A program made the position numbers and the translations under genes. From Pseudomonas cannabina (lineage in GTDB: Bacteria; Pseudomonadota; Gammaproteobacteria; Pseudomonadales; Pseudomonadaceae): a stretch of DNA of 64,000 nucleotides. The notes beneath the pieces are model-generated. The model saw only the letters and a program-made list of their open reading frames with translations, had not been told where the DNA came from and made no database searches. Positions 48,206 through 57,749 of this stretch are shown piece by piece. The DNA is taken from NCBI RefSeq assembly GCF_900100365.1, contig NZ_FNKU01000001.1, positions 4,963,501 through 5,027,500 of the forward strand. The letters run 5' to 3'. The stretch's first letter is position 1. Every line of letters starts with the position of its first letter.

Positions 48206-49159
48206 GTGAGCGATATTCCAGAAGCCTCCGCCGACGGCCGTTCCAGCCATTGGCAGTTGCAGCGGATCGTCAGCCAGCTGCGCGGTGCGCGTGAAGACTG
48301 GCGCGCGCGCAACCGGCGCGTGAGCGGCGAACACGGCGGGCGCGAGCTGCCATCGCGCGCGGCGATGGGCGATATTCTCGAAGCCCTGAGCGGGGCATTG
48401 TTCCCGATGCGCCTGGGGCCGGTCGACCTGCGCGAAGAGAGCGAGGATTTCTATGTCGGGCACACGCTGGACGTCGCGCTCAACGCGCTGCTGGCCCAGG
48501 CGCGCCTTGAGTTGCGCTACGTGGCCCATCAGCAGGGTGGCGACCTGAAGAGCATCGATGCCCACGCGCTGGAGCTGATTCAGGATTTCGCCACGGCCTT
48601 GCCGGGCATTCGTCTGTTGCTGGACACCGACGTGCTGGCCGCCTATCACGGCGATCCGGCGGCGCGCAGTGTCGATGAAGTGCTGCTCTGCTACCCGGGC
48701 ATTCTGGCGGTGATTCATCATCGTCTGGCGCACCACCTGTACCGGGCCGGATTGCCGCTGCTGGCGCGCATCAGCTCGGAAATCGCCCACTCGGCGACCG
48801 GCATCGACATTCATCCCGGCGCGCAGATCGGCCCGAGCTTCTTTATTGATCACGGGACAGGCGTGGTGATCGGCGAAACGGCGATCATCGGCGAACGCGT
48901 GCGCATCTATCAGGCCGTGACGCTTGGCGCCAAGCGCTTCCCCTCAGACGAAGACGGCCAGTTGCAGAAAGGTCATGCACGCCACCCGATTGTCGAGGAT
49001 GACGTGGTGATCTACGCCGGAGCGACCATTCTGGGTCGCATCACTATTGGCAAGGGCTCGACCATCGGCGGTAACGTGTGGCTGACCCGCAGCGTACCGG
49101 CAGATTGCAACCTGACTCAGGCCAACCTTTTGCAGCAGGACCACTGCTCGAAAAAGTGA
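48206..49159 (+). CDS. epsC: Serine O-acetyltransferase EpsC
   Basis: A 317-residue serine acetyltransferase of the long EpsC type. The N-terminal half is helical (RIVSQLRGAREDWRARN). The C-terminal half is a left-handed beta-helix of hexapeptide repeats (GIDIHPGAQIGPSFFIDHGTG, then VVIGETAIIGERVRIYQAV). It makes O-acetylserine, the cysteine precursor. The GTG at 48206 has AGGAGA eight bases upstream; longer starts lack a good site. It is divergent from dcyD. Confidence 0.92.
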   Translation: MSDIPEASADGRSSHWQLQRIVSQLRGAREDWRARNRRVSGEHGGRELPSRAAMGDILEALSGALFPMRLGPVDLREESEDFYVGHTLDVALNALLAQARLELRYVAHQQGGDLKSIDAHALELIQDFATALPGIRLLLDTDVLAAYHGDPAARSVDEVLLCYPGILAVIHHRLAHHLYRAGLPLLARISSEIAHSATGIDIHPGAQIGPSFFIDHGTGVVIGETAIIGERVRIYQAVTLGAKRFPSDEDGQLQKGHARHPIVEDDVVIYAGATILGRITIGKGSTIGGNVWLTRSVPADCNLTQANLLQQDHCSKK

Positions 49160-49173
49160 TAGCTGGCTGAGTG

Positions 49174-49881
49174 TCAGATGACCTTCACCGCCCGCCCGAT
49201 GAACTGAATCGGGCCAGTCGGTTTGCCGATGGGTGAGCCGCTGGATTTTTCCAGGGTCAGCTCGAACAACTGGTTGGCCTGTAGCGGCGGCAGCTTGTCC
49301 AGCGCGATCTTGAGGCTTTGCCCCGGTTTGACCAGCCCGAGGGATACCGGGCCTTGCCAGTCGTCACCCTTGGTCCAGAATTCCAGCGCCTTGTCCGCCG
49401 GGACTTCGACCACGCCCAGCGGAATCAGCTGAATTTCCTGTGAATTGCTGGCCTGCACGACCCAGCCTGGCGACTTGTCTTGTGGTCCGACCAGAACCAC
49501 CAGGTAGGAAGGCTGCGCAGGTGCGCGGGTCAACAACGTCATGCCCAGCACCAGCGACGCCGCCAGCCCGGCCCCGGCCAGCCCGCGCCAGACCGACAGA
49601 TTGTCCCACCAGCGCACGCGCTGCCGGTGTGCAGGTTTGGCAGGCGCGGTCATCTCCAGCAGGTTGCGTTCGATGCGCTCCCACAAGCCGGGCGATGGCG
49701 TGACCGGTTCAGCCAGTGCGGTCAGGGGCAGCAGGCGCTGCTCCCAGGCGTCGATGGCTGCCTGCAAGTCAGGCTCGCGGGACAGGCGACGCTGTACGTC
49801 GAGCCGTTCCTGCGCCGACAGGGTGCCGAGCACATACTCGCCCGCCAGATCGTGAATGTTGTCGTCTAAAGGCCGGGTCAT
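49174..49881 (-). CDS. Anti-sigma factor, RskA-like
   Basis: A 235-residue membrane protein. Residues 1-40 (DDNIHDLAGEYVLGTLSAQERLDVQRRL) form the anti-sigma domain with the typical LAGEYVLGTL pattern. One membrane helix (GLAGAGLAASLVLGMTLL) follows near residue 100, then a periplasmic RskA-type domain. It starts inside the sigma stop codon (ATGA). It should bind the sigma factor encoded just upstream. Confidence 0.87.
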   Translation of the reverse strand: MTRPLDDNIHDLAGEYVLGTLSAQERLDVQRRLSREPDLQAAIDAWEQRLLPLTALAEPVTPSPGLWERIERNLLEMTAPAKPAHRQRVRWWDNLSVWRGLAGAGLAASLVLGMTLLTRAPAQPSYLVVLVGPQDKSPGWVVQASNSQEIQLIPLGVVEVPADKALEFWTKGDDWQGPVSLGLVKPGQSLKIALDKLPPLQANQLFELTLEKSSGSPIGKPTGPIQFIGRAVKVI

Positions 49882-50444
49882 CCCATGCACTCCCGCAAAG
49901 CCGTCAGGCTGCGCTTGATCCAGGCTTTGACCGTACCCAATGGCGCGCCGATTTTCTGCGCGATTTCCTGATGCGAATAACCGTCCACGTAAGCATGAAG
50001 CACACAATTTCTTCTGACCGGCTCCAGTTGCTCCATGCATGCCGTAGTCCGTCCTGGATTGACCCGCCAATCGAAGGCATCATCGGTTTCCTGCCAGCCT
50101 TCCAGCGTCGCCGGAGGGTTATGATCCTGGTTTTCATCATCGTCGACCCGCACTTCGCGCGCCGTGTTGCGCAAGCGGTTGAGCGCCAGGTGCCGGGTCA
50201 GGCTGAATATCCAGCCGCGTGCCGAGCCACGAGCGGCATCGAAACTGGACGCATGCGTCCAGATTTTCAGAAAGGCGTCGTGCACGATGTCCTCGGCCAG
50301 CGCGCTGTCACGCACCAGTCGCTGGGCAACGCCGAGCAGTCGGGCGCTTTCCTGTTGATAGAGACGCTGCAGCGCCTGCTTCTCACCGCGAGCGCAGGCC
50401 TGCAACGTAGCTTCGTAATCAAAGAGAGATTCGTGCGAGGACAA
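49878..50444 (-). CDS. ECF-type RNA polymerase sigma factor, SigK-like
   Basis: A 188-residue sigma-70 family protein. Region 2 is LLGVAQRLVRDSALAEDIVHDAFLKIW, with ARGWIFSLTRHLALNRLR; region 4 is EQLEPVRRNCVLHAYVDGYSHQEIAQKIGAPLGTVKAWIKRSL, a clear helix-turn-helix. Its pairing with an RskA-like anti-sigma gene suggests control by membrane-linked release. Targets are not visible; the DUF3455 gene 100 bp upstream is a candidate. Confidence 0.9.
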   Translation of the reverse strand: MSSHESLFDYEATLQACARGEKQALQRLYQQESARLLGVAQRLVRDSALAEDIVHDAFLKIWTHASSFDAARGSARGWIFSLTRHLALNRLRNTAREVRVDDDENQDHNPPATLEGWQETDDAFDWRVNPGRTTACMEQLEPVRRNCVLHAYVDGYSHQEIAQKIGAPLGTVKAWIKRSLTALRECMG

Positions 50445-50547
50445 GATGATCCGCCATCAATGGAAGATTACTGCCCCGCTGATAGTGCGAGGCTCCCGCG
50501 CAGCAGCATAGCTCACTGTTGCGCGGTCACCCGGTGAATAGTGGCGA

Positions 50548-51081
50548 TCAGCTTGCGGTCCAGAACAGGTAGTCAGCCTGATACTTGACGACTTCTTTGG
50601 CGCCTTTGTTGCTTTCTGCGCAGGGCTTGGCTGGTGCCACGCCGCCTTTCAGGGCGACACGCTGAATGTACGTCACGCCAGTCATTGCGCCCTTGCCTTC
50701 GGCCGGGTTGGCTTTGACCAGTTGATAAGGCAGGTTGCCAGCGCTCGATGGGGCCACGGCAACCTGAGTGCCGGTCACTTTGGAGCCGTCTTTGGCTTCC
50801 CAGGTGGCAGGCGGGCCGTAGTAGGTGCCGACCTGTTTGCCGCTCTTGTCATTGAGCACGGCTTTGGGGCCGACAAAAGCCCACTCCATTTCGTTAGGCA
50901 TGTTGGCTTTGGCGCGGCACTCGTAGGTAATTTCGCCAACCCCGGTAGTCGTCATGCCGACTTTGTTGCCGGCCGGCACACGGACGCTCTCGGGGAGGTC
51001 GGTCTGAGCCATGGCAACGGACGACAGGCACGTGAAGGCCAGGGTAGTACCTGCAAGGCAGAGCAAGCGTTTTGCGTTCAT
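50548..51081 (-). CDS. DUF3455-domain secreted protein
   Basis: A 177-residue protein with a signal peptide (MNAKRLLCLAGTTLAF... ending SSVAMA). The mature part holds the DUF3455 pattern: ITYECRAK, WAFVGPKAVL, YYGPPATWEAKDGSKVTG and a final YQADYLFWTA. Two cysteines could form a disulfide. Function unknown. Start chosen at the Met heading the signal peptide. Confidence 0.87.
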   Translation of the reverse strand: MNAKRLLCLAGTTLAFTCLSSVAMAQTDLPESVRVPAGNKVGMTTTGVGEITYECRAKANMPNEMEWAFVGPKAVLNDKSGKQVGTYYGPPATWEAKDGSKVTGTQVAVAPSSAGNLPYQLVKANPAEGKGAMTGVTYIQRVALKGGVAPAKPCAESNKGAKEVVKYQADYLFWTAS

Positions 51082-51186
51082 GCAGAAATCTCCAGATTGT
51101 TTAACCGCGCTCAGCAACTCGAAGTGGCTGCTGACTGTACTACCCGCGAGAAACGCATCTGGATGCAGTGATTTGAAAATATTTTT

Positions 51187-52362
51187 TCAGTGCCGACTGA
51201 AACGGCTGCGCAGCAGCACAATCCCGGCAATCGCCGCCAGGCCCGAACCGATCAGCACGCCGACTTTTACCTCGTCGATCAAGTGTTGTTCGCCAGGGAA
51301 GGCCAGGTTGCCGATGAACAGGCTCATGGTGAAACCGATGCCGCAGAGGATCGCCACGCCATACAGTTGCACCCAGTTGCTGCCTTCCGGCAAGGTCGCC
51401 AGCCCGGCACGAATCGCCAGCACGGCGGCGAGGAACACGCCGATCTGCTTGCCGACGAACAGGCCCAGTGCAACGCCCAACGGCACCGGGTCGACCAAGT
51501 TTGCCAAGGTAATGCCGGAAAGCGATACGCCCGCATTGGCAAAGCCGAAGATCGGCACCACCGCGAAGGCCACCCAGTAATGCATCTTTTCTTCAAGGAA
51601 CAGCAGCGGCGAGCGGGCTTCCTCTTCGGGCTTGCCCATCGGGATGCACAACGCCAGCGCAACACCGGCCAGCGTGGCGTGAACGCCGGATTGCAGGACA
51701 AAAAACCACAGCAGCGCGCCGAGCAGCAGATAGGGCAGCAGGCGGCGGACGTTCAGGCGGTTCAGCGCGATCAGTACGGCTAGGGTCACGAACGCCGCAG
51801 CGAGCATCGGCAGGTTCAGGCCGGAGCTGTAGAAGAACGCGATGATGGTCACTGCGCCCAGGTCATCGAGAATCGCCAGTGCCGCCAGAAAGACTTTCAG
51901 CGACGTGGGCACGCGATTGCCCAGCAGCGACAGCACGCCGAGGGCGAACGCGATGTCGGTGGCCGCCGGGATCGCCCAGCCGCTGAGGGTCTGCGGGTTG
52001 CCCCAGTTGATGGCGATGTAGATCAGCGCGGGCACCAGCATGCCGCCCGCCGCTGCGAAGCCGGGCAGGGCGCGTTGCCCCCAGGTCGCCAGGCCACCGG
52101 CCAGCACTTCGCGTTTGATTTCCAGGCCGACCATCAGGAAGAAGATCGCCATCAAGCCGTCGTTGATCCACAGCTCGACCGACAGGCCCAGCCAGACGCT
52201 GTGCAGGATCGAGAAGTAACCGGCAGAAAGCGCAGAGTTGGCGACGATCAGCGCGGCCAGTGCCGCTGCCATCAAGACAATACCGCCTGCTGATTCAGAG
52301 GCCAGAAAACTGGCGAGAACGGCAATGGCGCGGGGTGTTTCCCGGTGGGGAGCTTGAGTCAT
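51187..52362 (-). CDS. nhaA: Na+/H+ antiporter NhaA
   Basis: A 391-residue inner-membrane antiporter with about 12 helices. The paired ion-binding Asp residues are in [14 protein letters not shown], and the early [13 protein letters not shown] and [19 protein letters not shown] segments are typical. It exchanges sodium for protons to keep pH and salt balance. ATG at 52362 ([11 protein letters not shown]) is preferred over a long upstream extension. Confidence 0.95.
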   Translation of the reverse strand: MTQAPHRETPRAIAVLASFLASESAGGIVLMAAALAALIVANSALSAGYFSILHSVWLGLSVELWINDGLMAIFFLMVGLEIKREVLAGGLATWGQRALPGFAAAGGMLVPALIYIAINWGNPQTLSGWAIPAATDIAFALGVLSLLGNRVPTSLKVFLAALAILDDLGAVTIIAFFYSSGLNLPMLAAAFVTLAVLIALNRLNVRRLLPYLLLGALLWFFVLQSGVHATLAGVALALCIPMGKPEEEARSPLLFLEEKMHYWVAFAVVPIFGFANAGVSLSGITLANLVDPVPLGVALGLFVGKQIGVFLAAVLAIRAGLATLPEGSNWVQLYGVAILCGIGFTMSLFIGNLAFPGEQHLIDEVKVGVLIGSGLAAIAGIVLLRSRFSRH

Positions 52363-52400
52363 GGTCTTCCTTGAAGCGGAAAGCTGTTTTTGTTGTGGTA

Positions 52401-53009
52401 TCAGGAATGCGGTTGCTGGCCCGTGGAGCTGAGTTCGATCAGACAGCAACGACTGACGCGGGGTGATTGCAATTCGATTTCCAGCAGGCCGTCGGGGTTG
52501 TCCACCTGCGCGCAATCATGTTTGCCGAGGACCTCCCACGCCTGACCGTTGACGCTGATCGCCACTTGCTCGGCCACGCTGAACAGCACGAAGGTGCTGG
52601 CCGAGCTGAACAGCCGTTGCGGATGGCGCACATCGATCCAGTGCAGGCGTGCAGTATAGCGGTGTGCGGCATAGATCAGGTTGAAGTCGCGAATCGGCCC
52701 GTCGAGCAGTGTGCAGCTGACTTCACTGTCGCCACTGAAAGCAAATGGATCGGACGGCAACAACGGGCGACTGGCCTTGCCGTCCACGGTCAGCGTCATG
52801 CCCGCACCCTGCAATACGGTAATGATGCGTTGATAACCGGCGAACACCGAGAAGCCGCCCGAGGTTTCGATGTCGGCAATCGACAGGCGCCAGCCGAAGC
52901 CGTCCAGGTCCTGGCCGGCATCGCGAGCGATCTCTTCGGTGCTGCCGCCACCGTTCTTCCACGGCATGCGCGGGTAGTCGGCAGCACGCAAAATACGGGT
53001 CTGGCTCAT
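52401..53009 (-). CDS. hutD: HutD family protein
   Basis: A 202-residue cupin-like protein with the HutD signature [17 protein letters not shown] near residue 14 and [19 protein letters not shown] later. In Pseudomonas HutD tunes histidine use, perhaps by sensing urocanate or a product. Its ATG overlaps the hutC stop. Confidence 0.93.
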   Translation of the reverse strand: MSQTRILRAADYPRMPWKNGGGSTEEIARDAGQDLDGFGWRLSIADIETSGGFSVFAGYQRIITVLQGAGMTLTVDGKASRPLLPSDPFAFSGDSEVSCTLLDGPIRDFNLIYAAHRYTARLHWIDVRHPQRLFSSASTFVLFSVAEQVAISVNGQAWEVLGKHDCAQVDNPDGLLEIELQSPRVSRCCLIELSSTGQQPHS

Positions 53010-53755
53010 TTGGTAAAACGTCCTTCGAGGCGATGACGGGAACCGGGGTGGATCAGGCGCGCCGCAGTGACGGGCTGACGACCGGACCAGGTGCGGCGGC
53101 GAATCAACAGGCAGGGTTCACCCGCATCGATCTGCAGCAGCCTGCACTCGTCGGCTTCGGCCAGAATCGCTTCAACCACGTGCTCGCCCTCGGTCAACGG
53201 TGCGACTTGCGACAGATAGGCGTAGGGCGTCTGCAAGGTGAAATCCTGCTTGAGGTAGTCCGGTGCGACCTGAGCATTCACGAATCGGTCTTCGATCTGC
53301 ACCGGAATGTCATTTTCGAAATGCACGATCAGCGAATGAAACACCTTCTGGCCTTCACGCATGTCCAGCGCCAGCGCGCGCTCCGAGCCTGCGGCTTCCT
53401 CCTTGAGCACCATCACCTTGCAGGTATGGCGATGGCCGCGCGCGGCAATTTCGTCCGCGATGTTATGCACTTCGAACAGCGCCGACTGGCTCTTCGGTTC
53501 GGCGACGAAGGTGCCGACACCCTGCATACGCACCAGCAGGCCTTCGGCGGTCAGCTCGCGCAGCGCCCGGTTGATGGTCATGCGGCTGAAACCCAGCTGC
53601 GTCACCAGTTCGCTTTCCGACGGCACACGATGGTGCGGCGGCCATGTACCGTTCTGAATCTGCAGGGCAATCATGTGTTTGACGCGGGCGTACAAGGGTG
53701 CGGGACTGTCGCCCATCTGGGCTGCCAGGGGAAATGCGGCGGGCGGAGTCGACAC
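53006..53755 (-). CDS. hutC: Histidine utilization repressor HutC
   Basis: A 249-residue GntR/HutC-family regulator. The N-terminal winged helix spans residues 20-85 (HRVPSESELVTQLGFSRMTINRALRELTAEGLLVRMQGVGTFVAE). The C-terminal UTRA domain (HSLIVHFENDIPVQIEDRFVN, LLIRRRTW) would bind urocanate. It represses hut genes; the operator between hutC and hutF at 53862 fits both self-control and hutF control. Confidence 0.95.
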   Translation of the reverse strand: MSTPPAAFPLAAQMGDSPAPLYARVKHMIALQIQNGTWPPHHRVPSESELVTQLGFSRMTINRALRELTAEGLLVRMQGVGTFVAEPKSQSALFEVHNIADEIAARGHRHTCKVMVLKEEAAGSERALALDMREGQKVFHSLIVHFENDIPVQIEDRFVNAQVAPDYLKQDFTLQTPYAYLSQVAPLTEGEHVVEAILAEADECRLLQIDAGEPCLLIRRRTWSGRQPVTAARLIHPGSRHRLEGRFTK

Positions 53756-53861
53756 GGGTGAGTCCTTGTTCGAGATGATTCAAATGCAGCAAAGCGTCAA
53801 CGCTAACCATTAAGCGGGGGCACGGCAAGCGTGCGAACGGTTTACCGGTCGCTTGAACATC

Positions 53862-53877
53862 TGTATATGTATATACA
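53862..53877. promoter_or_regulatory. Probable HutC operator
   Basis: TGTATATGTATATACA is an inverted repeat containing TGTATATACA, close to the TGTA-N-TACA sites known for HutC. It lies 27 bp before the hutF start and about 107 bp before the hutC start. Confidence 0.75.
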
Positions 53878-53903
53878 AATTACAGTGATGAGGTGTGAAG
53901 TCA

Positions 53904-55268
53904 ATGTCAGCCTTCTTTGCCGAGCGTGCGTTACTCCCCGACGGCTGGGCCAGCAATGTGCGTCTGGAGGTCAGCCAGGAAGGTCTATTGACCCGCGTTG
54001 AAGCCAATGCCGACCGGCAGGGTGCTGAAATTGTCAGCGGTCCGTTGCTGCCCGGCATGCCGAACCTGCATTCGCATGCGTTCCAGCGGGCGATGGCCGG
54101 GCTGGCCGAAGTCGCGGGCAACCCCAACGACAGCTTCTGGACCTGGCGTGACTTGATGTATCGCCTCGTCGGGCGGATCAGCCCGCAGCAACTGGGGGTG
54201 ATCGCGCGTCAGCTGTACATCGAGATGCTCAAGGGCGGTTACACCTCGGTGGCGGAATTTCATTACGTGCATCAGGACCTGGACGGCAAACCCTACACAG
54301 ACCCTGCCGAACTGGCCATGCAGATCAGCCAGGCGGCGGGGGCGGTGGGTATTGGTCTGACCTTGCTGCCAGTGCTCTACAGCCACTCTGGGTTTGGCGG
54401 GCTGGCGCCGAATGAGGGGCAGCGCCGGTTTATCCACAGCACTGACAGTTATCTGGAGTTGCAGGCGCGTTTGCGACCGCTGTTGGCGGCGCAGCCTGCT
54501 CAGCGGCTTGGCCTGTGCTTTCACTCGTTGCGCGCGGTCACTCCACAGCAGATCAGTGAAGTGCTTGCCGCCAGCGACCTGCGGTGCCCGGTGCACATTC
54601 ATATTGCCGAGCAGCAGAAAGAGGTCGATGACTGCCTGAGCTGGAGCGGTCGGCGTCCGTTGCAATGGCTGTATGAAAACACTTCTGTGGATAACCGCTG
54701 GTGCCTGGTCCACGCGACCCACGCAGACGCGGATGAGGTGCAGCTGATGGCGCAGAGCGGCGCCGTGGCGGGGTTATGCCTGACTACCGAGGCGAATCTC
54801 GGGGACGGGATCTTTCCGGCAGTGGATTACATCGCGCAGGGCGGGCGCTGGGGGATCGGTTCCGACAGCCACGTGTCGCTCAGCGTGGTCGAGGAACTGC
54901 GCTGGCTGGAATACGGGCAGCGCTTGCGTGACCAGCGTCGTAACCGGTTGTATCGCAGTGATCAGCCCATGGTCGGCCGCACGCTGTACGACGCCGCCCT
55001 GGCCGGAGGCGCGCAGGCGCTGGGTCAGCCGATCGGCAAACTGCAAGCAGGGCAGCGCGCCGACTGGCTGGTGCTGGACGGCAACGACCCATACATCGCC
55101 ACGGCGTCCGGCGACGCAATCCTCAACCGCTGGCTATTCGCCGGCAGCGACCGACAGATTCGCGACGTGGCGGTGAACGGGCGCTGGGTCATCCGCGAAG
55201 GAAGACATGCCGCAGAAGAGCAAAGCAGTCGCGAGTTAGCGCGGGTGCTGAAGGAATTGCTGGATTGA
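53904..55268 (+). CDS. hutF: Formimidoylglutamate deiminase HutF
   Basis: A 454-residue amidohydrolase. The metal-binding HSH occurs in GMPNLHSHAFQRAM, followed by a conserved His in VHIHIAEQQKEVDDC and LVHATHADADEV, and Asp in GIGSDSHVSLSVVEELR. It converts N-formimino-glutamate to N-formylglutamate in the five-step histidine pathway. ATG at 53904 (MSAFFAERALLPDGW) fits the family better than the ATG nine bases upstream. Confidence 0.95.
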   Translation: MSAFFAERALLPDGWASNVRLEVSQEGLLTRVEANADRQGAEIVSGPLLPGMPNLHSHAFQRAMAGLAEVAGNPNDSFWTWRDLMYRLVGRISPQQLGVIARQLYIEMLKGGYTSVAEFHYVHQDLDGKPYTDPAELAMQISQAAGAVGIGLTLLPVLYSHSGFGGLAPNEGQRRFIHSTDSYLELQARLRPLLAAQPAQRLGLCFHSLRAVTPQQISEVLAASDLRCPVHIHIAEQQKEVDDCLSWSGRRPLQWLYENTSVDNRWCLVHATHADADEVQLMAQSGAVAGLCLTTEANLGDGIFPAVDYIAQGGRWGIGSDSHVSLSVVEELRWLEYGQRLRDQRRNRLYRSDQPMVGRTLYDAALAGGAQALGQPIGKLQAGQRADWLVLDGNDPYIATASGDAILNRWLFAGSDRQIRDVAVNGRWVIREGRHAAEEQSSRELARVLKELLD

Positions 55269-55336
55269 TACAACAAAGGACGCAGAGCGTCCAGAACGAT
55301 ATGCGACGCAGAGCGCTCAGTGTGATACACGCGTCT

Positions 55337-55427
55337 TGTGGGAGCGAGCTTGCTCGCGAAGAGGTGGGCTCAGTCCCGGCGATGGGGCGTTTGAGCTATT
55401 GCTTTCGTGAGCAAGCTCACTCCCACA
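55337..55427. repeat. REP pair (BIME) downstream of hutF
   Basis: TGTGGGAGCGAGCTTGCTCG and the complement ending CTCACTCCCACA flank a short spacer. This is the second REP subtype in the window (GAGCTTGCTC core), also seen at 62076. GACGCAGAGCG-type palindromes lie just before it (55274-55320). Confidence 0.85.
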
Positions 55428-55510
55428 GAGGCTGCGCCCGCTTTTGAGTATGCGGCGTGGCGCAGATTTGTGACGCGAAGCGTCACTCAAGTAACTCCCA
55501 CTGCGTCCGC

Positions 55511-56089
55511 TTACTTCTCGGCCTTGCCAATCTTCGAGTCATCCTCGCGCCAGATCAGGCGCGAGGTGTCGTAGCCTTGCTGGCGGGCTTTGCTCAGCAT
55601 GTTTTCCTTGTCTGCCTGAGACACGGCAGGCGTGCGCGACAGCAGCCACAGGTATTTGCGATCCGGGTTGCCGACCACTGCGGTGCGGTAGCCTTCGCTG
55701 ACGTCCAGAATCCAGTAGTCACCCTTGGCGACGCCCGGCAGCAGGCGCGAGAACCAGTTATCGAACACTACCCACAGCTTGTCGGTCTTGCCCGTAACCT
55801 GCGGCGAGGCGGTGCCGGTGGCTTCTTCCCACTTGCCTTCAATCGTACGGCAGCGGTTGGTTACCGCAATGTTGCCGTCATCCTTGAGCGCATACAGCGC
55901 TTCGGACTGGGCGCACTTGCGCTGGAAGAACATCGGCAAACGGGCGATCTCGTACCAGGTGCCCTGATACTGCTTGAGGTCGACGCCATCAACCGTCTTC
56001 GGCTCAAGGTTGTCAGCCGAGTGGGCGAAACCGATAGCCAGAAAGCTGGCCATGACAAAAATTCCAAAACGAACCGGTAACTTGACCAT
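55511..56089 (-). CDS. Lipocalin family protein
   Basis: A 192-residue bacterial lipocalin of the Blc type. A signal peptide ends near GFAHSADN and no lipobox Cys is present. The lipocalin signatures are YQGTWYEIARLPMFFQ and GDYWILDVSEGYRTAVVGNPDRKYLWLLSR. It would bind a lipid or other hydrophobic ligand in the periplasm. The small lipoprotein gene four bases upstream is probably co-transcribed. Confidence 0.88.
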   Translation of the reverse strand: MVKLPVRFGIFVMASFLAIGFAHSADNLEPKTVDGVDLKQYQGTWYEIARLPMFFQRKCAQSEALYALKDDGNIAVTNRCRTIEGKWEEATGTASPQVTGKTDKLWVVFDNWFSRLLPGVAKGDYWILDVSEGYRTAVVGNPDRKYLWLLSRTPAVSQADKENMLSKARQQGYDTSRLIWREDDSKIGKAEK

Positions 56090-56092
56090 GTG

Positions 56093-56347
56093 TTATTTCA
56101 GACCCTGACCCGAGAACAGTACAACCTTGTCTGCCGCGTATTGCACGCTGATAAAGGTGTTCTGGTCGCCCCATGTGCAACTGGACATCCCCAGTGCGCC
56201 GGAGCATTCGGTCGGGCTGCCCAGCAAAGACTCAACCTGAGCCTTCGGCATACCGGCGGAAATCTTCGAATAGTTTTCCTGAGTGATCTTGCTGCAGGCA
56301 GCCAGCAGCACGCAGAACGAAAGTAACGCGACAGAGCGCAAGGACAT
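56093..56347 (-). CDS. Small lipoprotein, BamE/SmpA-like fold
   Basis: An 84-residue lipoprotein with lipobox LLAAC. The mature part (YSKISAGMPKAQVESLLGSPTEC) is the pattern of the SmpA/OmlA and DUF3862 group, in which GM-K-QV--LLG-P recurs. It lies immediately upstream of the lipocalin gene. Confidence 0.85.
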   Translation of the reverse strand: MSLRSVALLSFCVLLAACSKITQENYSKISAGMPKAQVESLLGSPTECSGALGMSSCTWGDQNTFISVQYAADKVVLFSGQGLK

Positions 56348-56604
56348 GGATGTAGCTCCTGAACGGAAGGGGGTCGCGTCGCAATGCAGGCTGATTCAGT
56401 CTGGCGCTGGCGCAATACCGCAAGCTTAGAAGAGGAAAAGGGGATCTGGTTCCCGGAGCGGGAAAGGATTTGTGCCGCGTATCGGTTCGATGGCCCGCAG
56501 CCTTGCGCTACAGGCACTGTCAGAATGCTCATTTACCTGAGCATTTACTGGCGTGCGGGCGATTCGACCGGGCCGAATCGCCGTTCATGCATGAGCGAGC
56601 GCTA

Positions 56605-57615
56605 TTACTCTTTGTGATAGGCCGTGACGCGCTCGACTTCCTGTTTGGAGCCCAGGTAAACCGCCACACGCTGGTGCAGGCCCTCCGGCTGGATGTCGAG
56701 AATACGCTGATGGCCATCGGTCGAAGCGCCGCCTGCCTGTTCCACCAGGAACGACATCGGATTGGCTTCGTACATCAGGCGCAGTTTGCCCGGTTTGGAC
56801 GGCTCGCGGCTGTCGCGCGGGTACATGAACAGGCCGCCACGGGTCAGGATGCGATGCACATCGCCAACCATCGCCGCCACCCAGCGCATGTTGTAATTCT
56901 TGTTCAACGGACCGTCTTCACCGGCCAGCAACTCGTTCACGTAGCGCTGCACCGGAGCTTCCCAGTGACGCTGGTTGGACATGTTGATGGCGAACTCCTG
57001 AGTGGCCTCAGGGATTTTGATGTCTTCGTGAGTCAGCACGAAGCTGCCCATTTCGCGGTCCAGCGTGAAGCCTTTGACGCCGTCGCCCAAGGTCAGCACC
57101 AGCATGGTTTGCGGGCCGTAGATCGCGTAACCGGCAGCCACCTGCTCGGTACCGGGCTGCATGAAGGCTTTTTCGTTCAGCGGCTCGTTCTGGGTCAGGT
57201 ACTGGTTAGGGCAGCGCAGCACCGAGAAGATGGTGCCGACCGGTGCGTTGATGTCGATGTTCGACGAGCCGTCCAGCGGGTCGAACACCAGCAGGTATGC
57301 GCCCTTCGGGTATTTGCCCGGAATCTGGTAGGCGTTGTCCATTTCTTCGGACGCCATGCCGGCCAGGTGACCGCCCCATTCGTTGGCTTCGAGCAGGATC
57401 TCGTTGGAGATCACGTCGAGCTTCTTCTGCACTTCGCCCTGTACGTTTTCGGTGCCCATGCTGCCCAATACGCCGCCCAGCGCGCCCTTGGAGACCGCGT
57501 GGCTGATTTCCTTGCAAGCGCGCGCCACAACTTCGATCAGGAAGCGCAGATCGGCAGGGGTGTTGTTACTGCGGGTCTGCTCAATCAAGTAACGACTTAG
57601 TGTGACGCGGGACAT
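56605..57615 (-). CDS. fbp: Class I fructose-1,6-bisphosphatase
   Basis: A 336-residue enzyme with the metal and substrate site [22 protein letters not shown] and the active-site segment [19 protein letters not shown]. It removes phosphate from fructose 1,6-bisphosphate in gluconeogenesis, essential when growing on organic acids. The gene stands alone. Length is normal. Confidence 0.97.
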   Translation of the reverse strand: MSRVTLSRYLIEQTRSNNTPADLRFLIEVVARACKEISHAVSKGALGGVLGSMGTENVQGEVQKKLDVISNEILLEANEWGGHLAGMASEEMDNAYQIPGKYPKGAYLLVFDPLDGSSNIDINAPVGTIFSVLRCPNQYLTQNEPLNEKAFMQPGTEQVAAGYAIYGPQTMLVLTLGDGVKGFTLDREMGSFVLTHEDIKIPEATQEFAINMSNQRHWEAPVQRYVNELLAGEDGPLNKNYNMRWVAAMVGDVHRILTRGGLFMYPRDSREPSKPGKLRLMYEANPMSFLVEQAGGASTDGHQRILDIQPEGLHQRVAVYLGSKQEVERVTAYHKE

Positions 57616-57749
57616 GGATAGCTCCGAAAATAGGGGGTATGAAAACCCGCGCAGTTTAACGCGAGTGGCGACGTAATACTGCTATCAGACTGGCCGATGA
57701 CTGTTTCAGTTCAGATGTCGGGCAAACCGACGCGCACGAGCCGTGCGTT

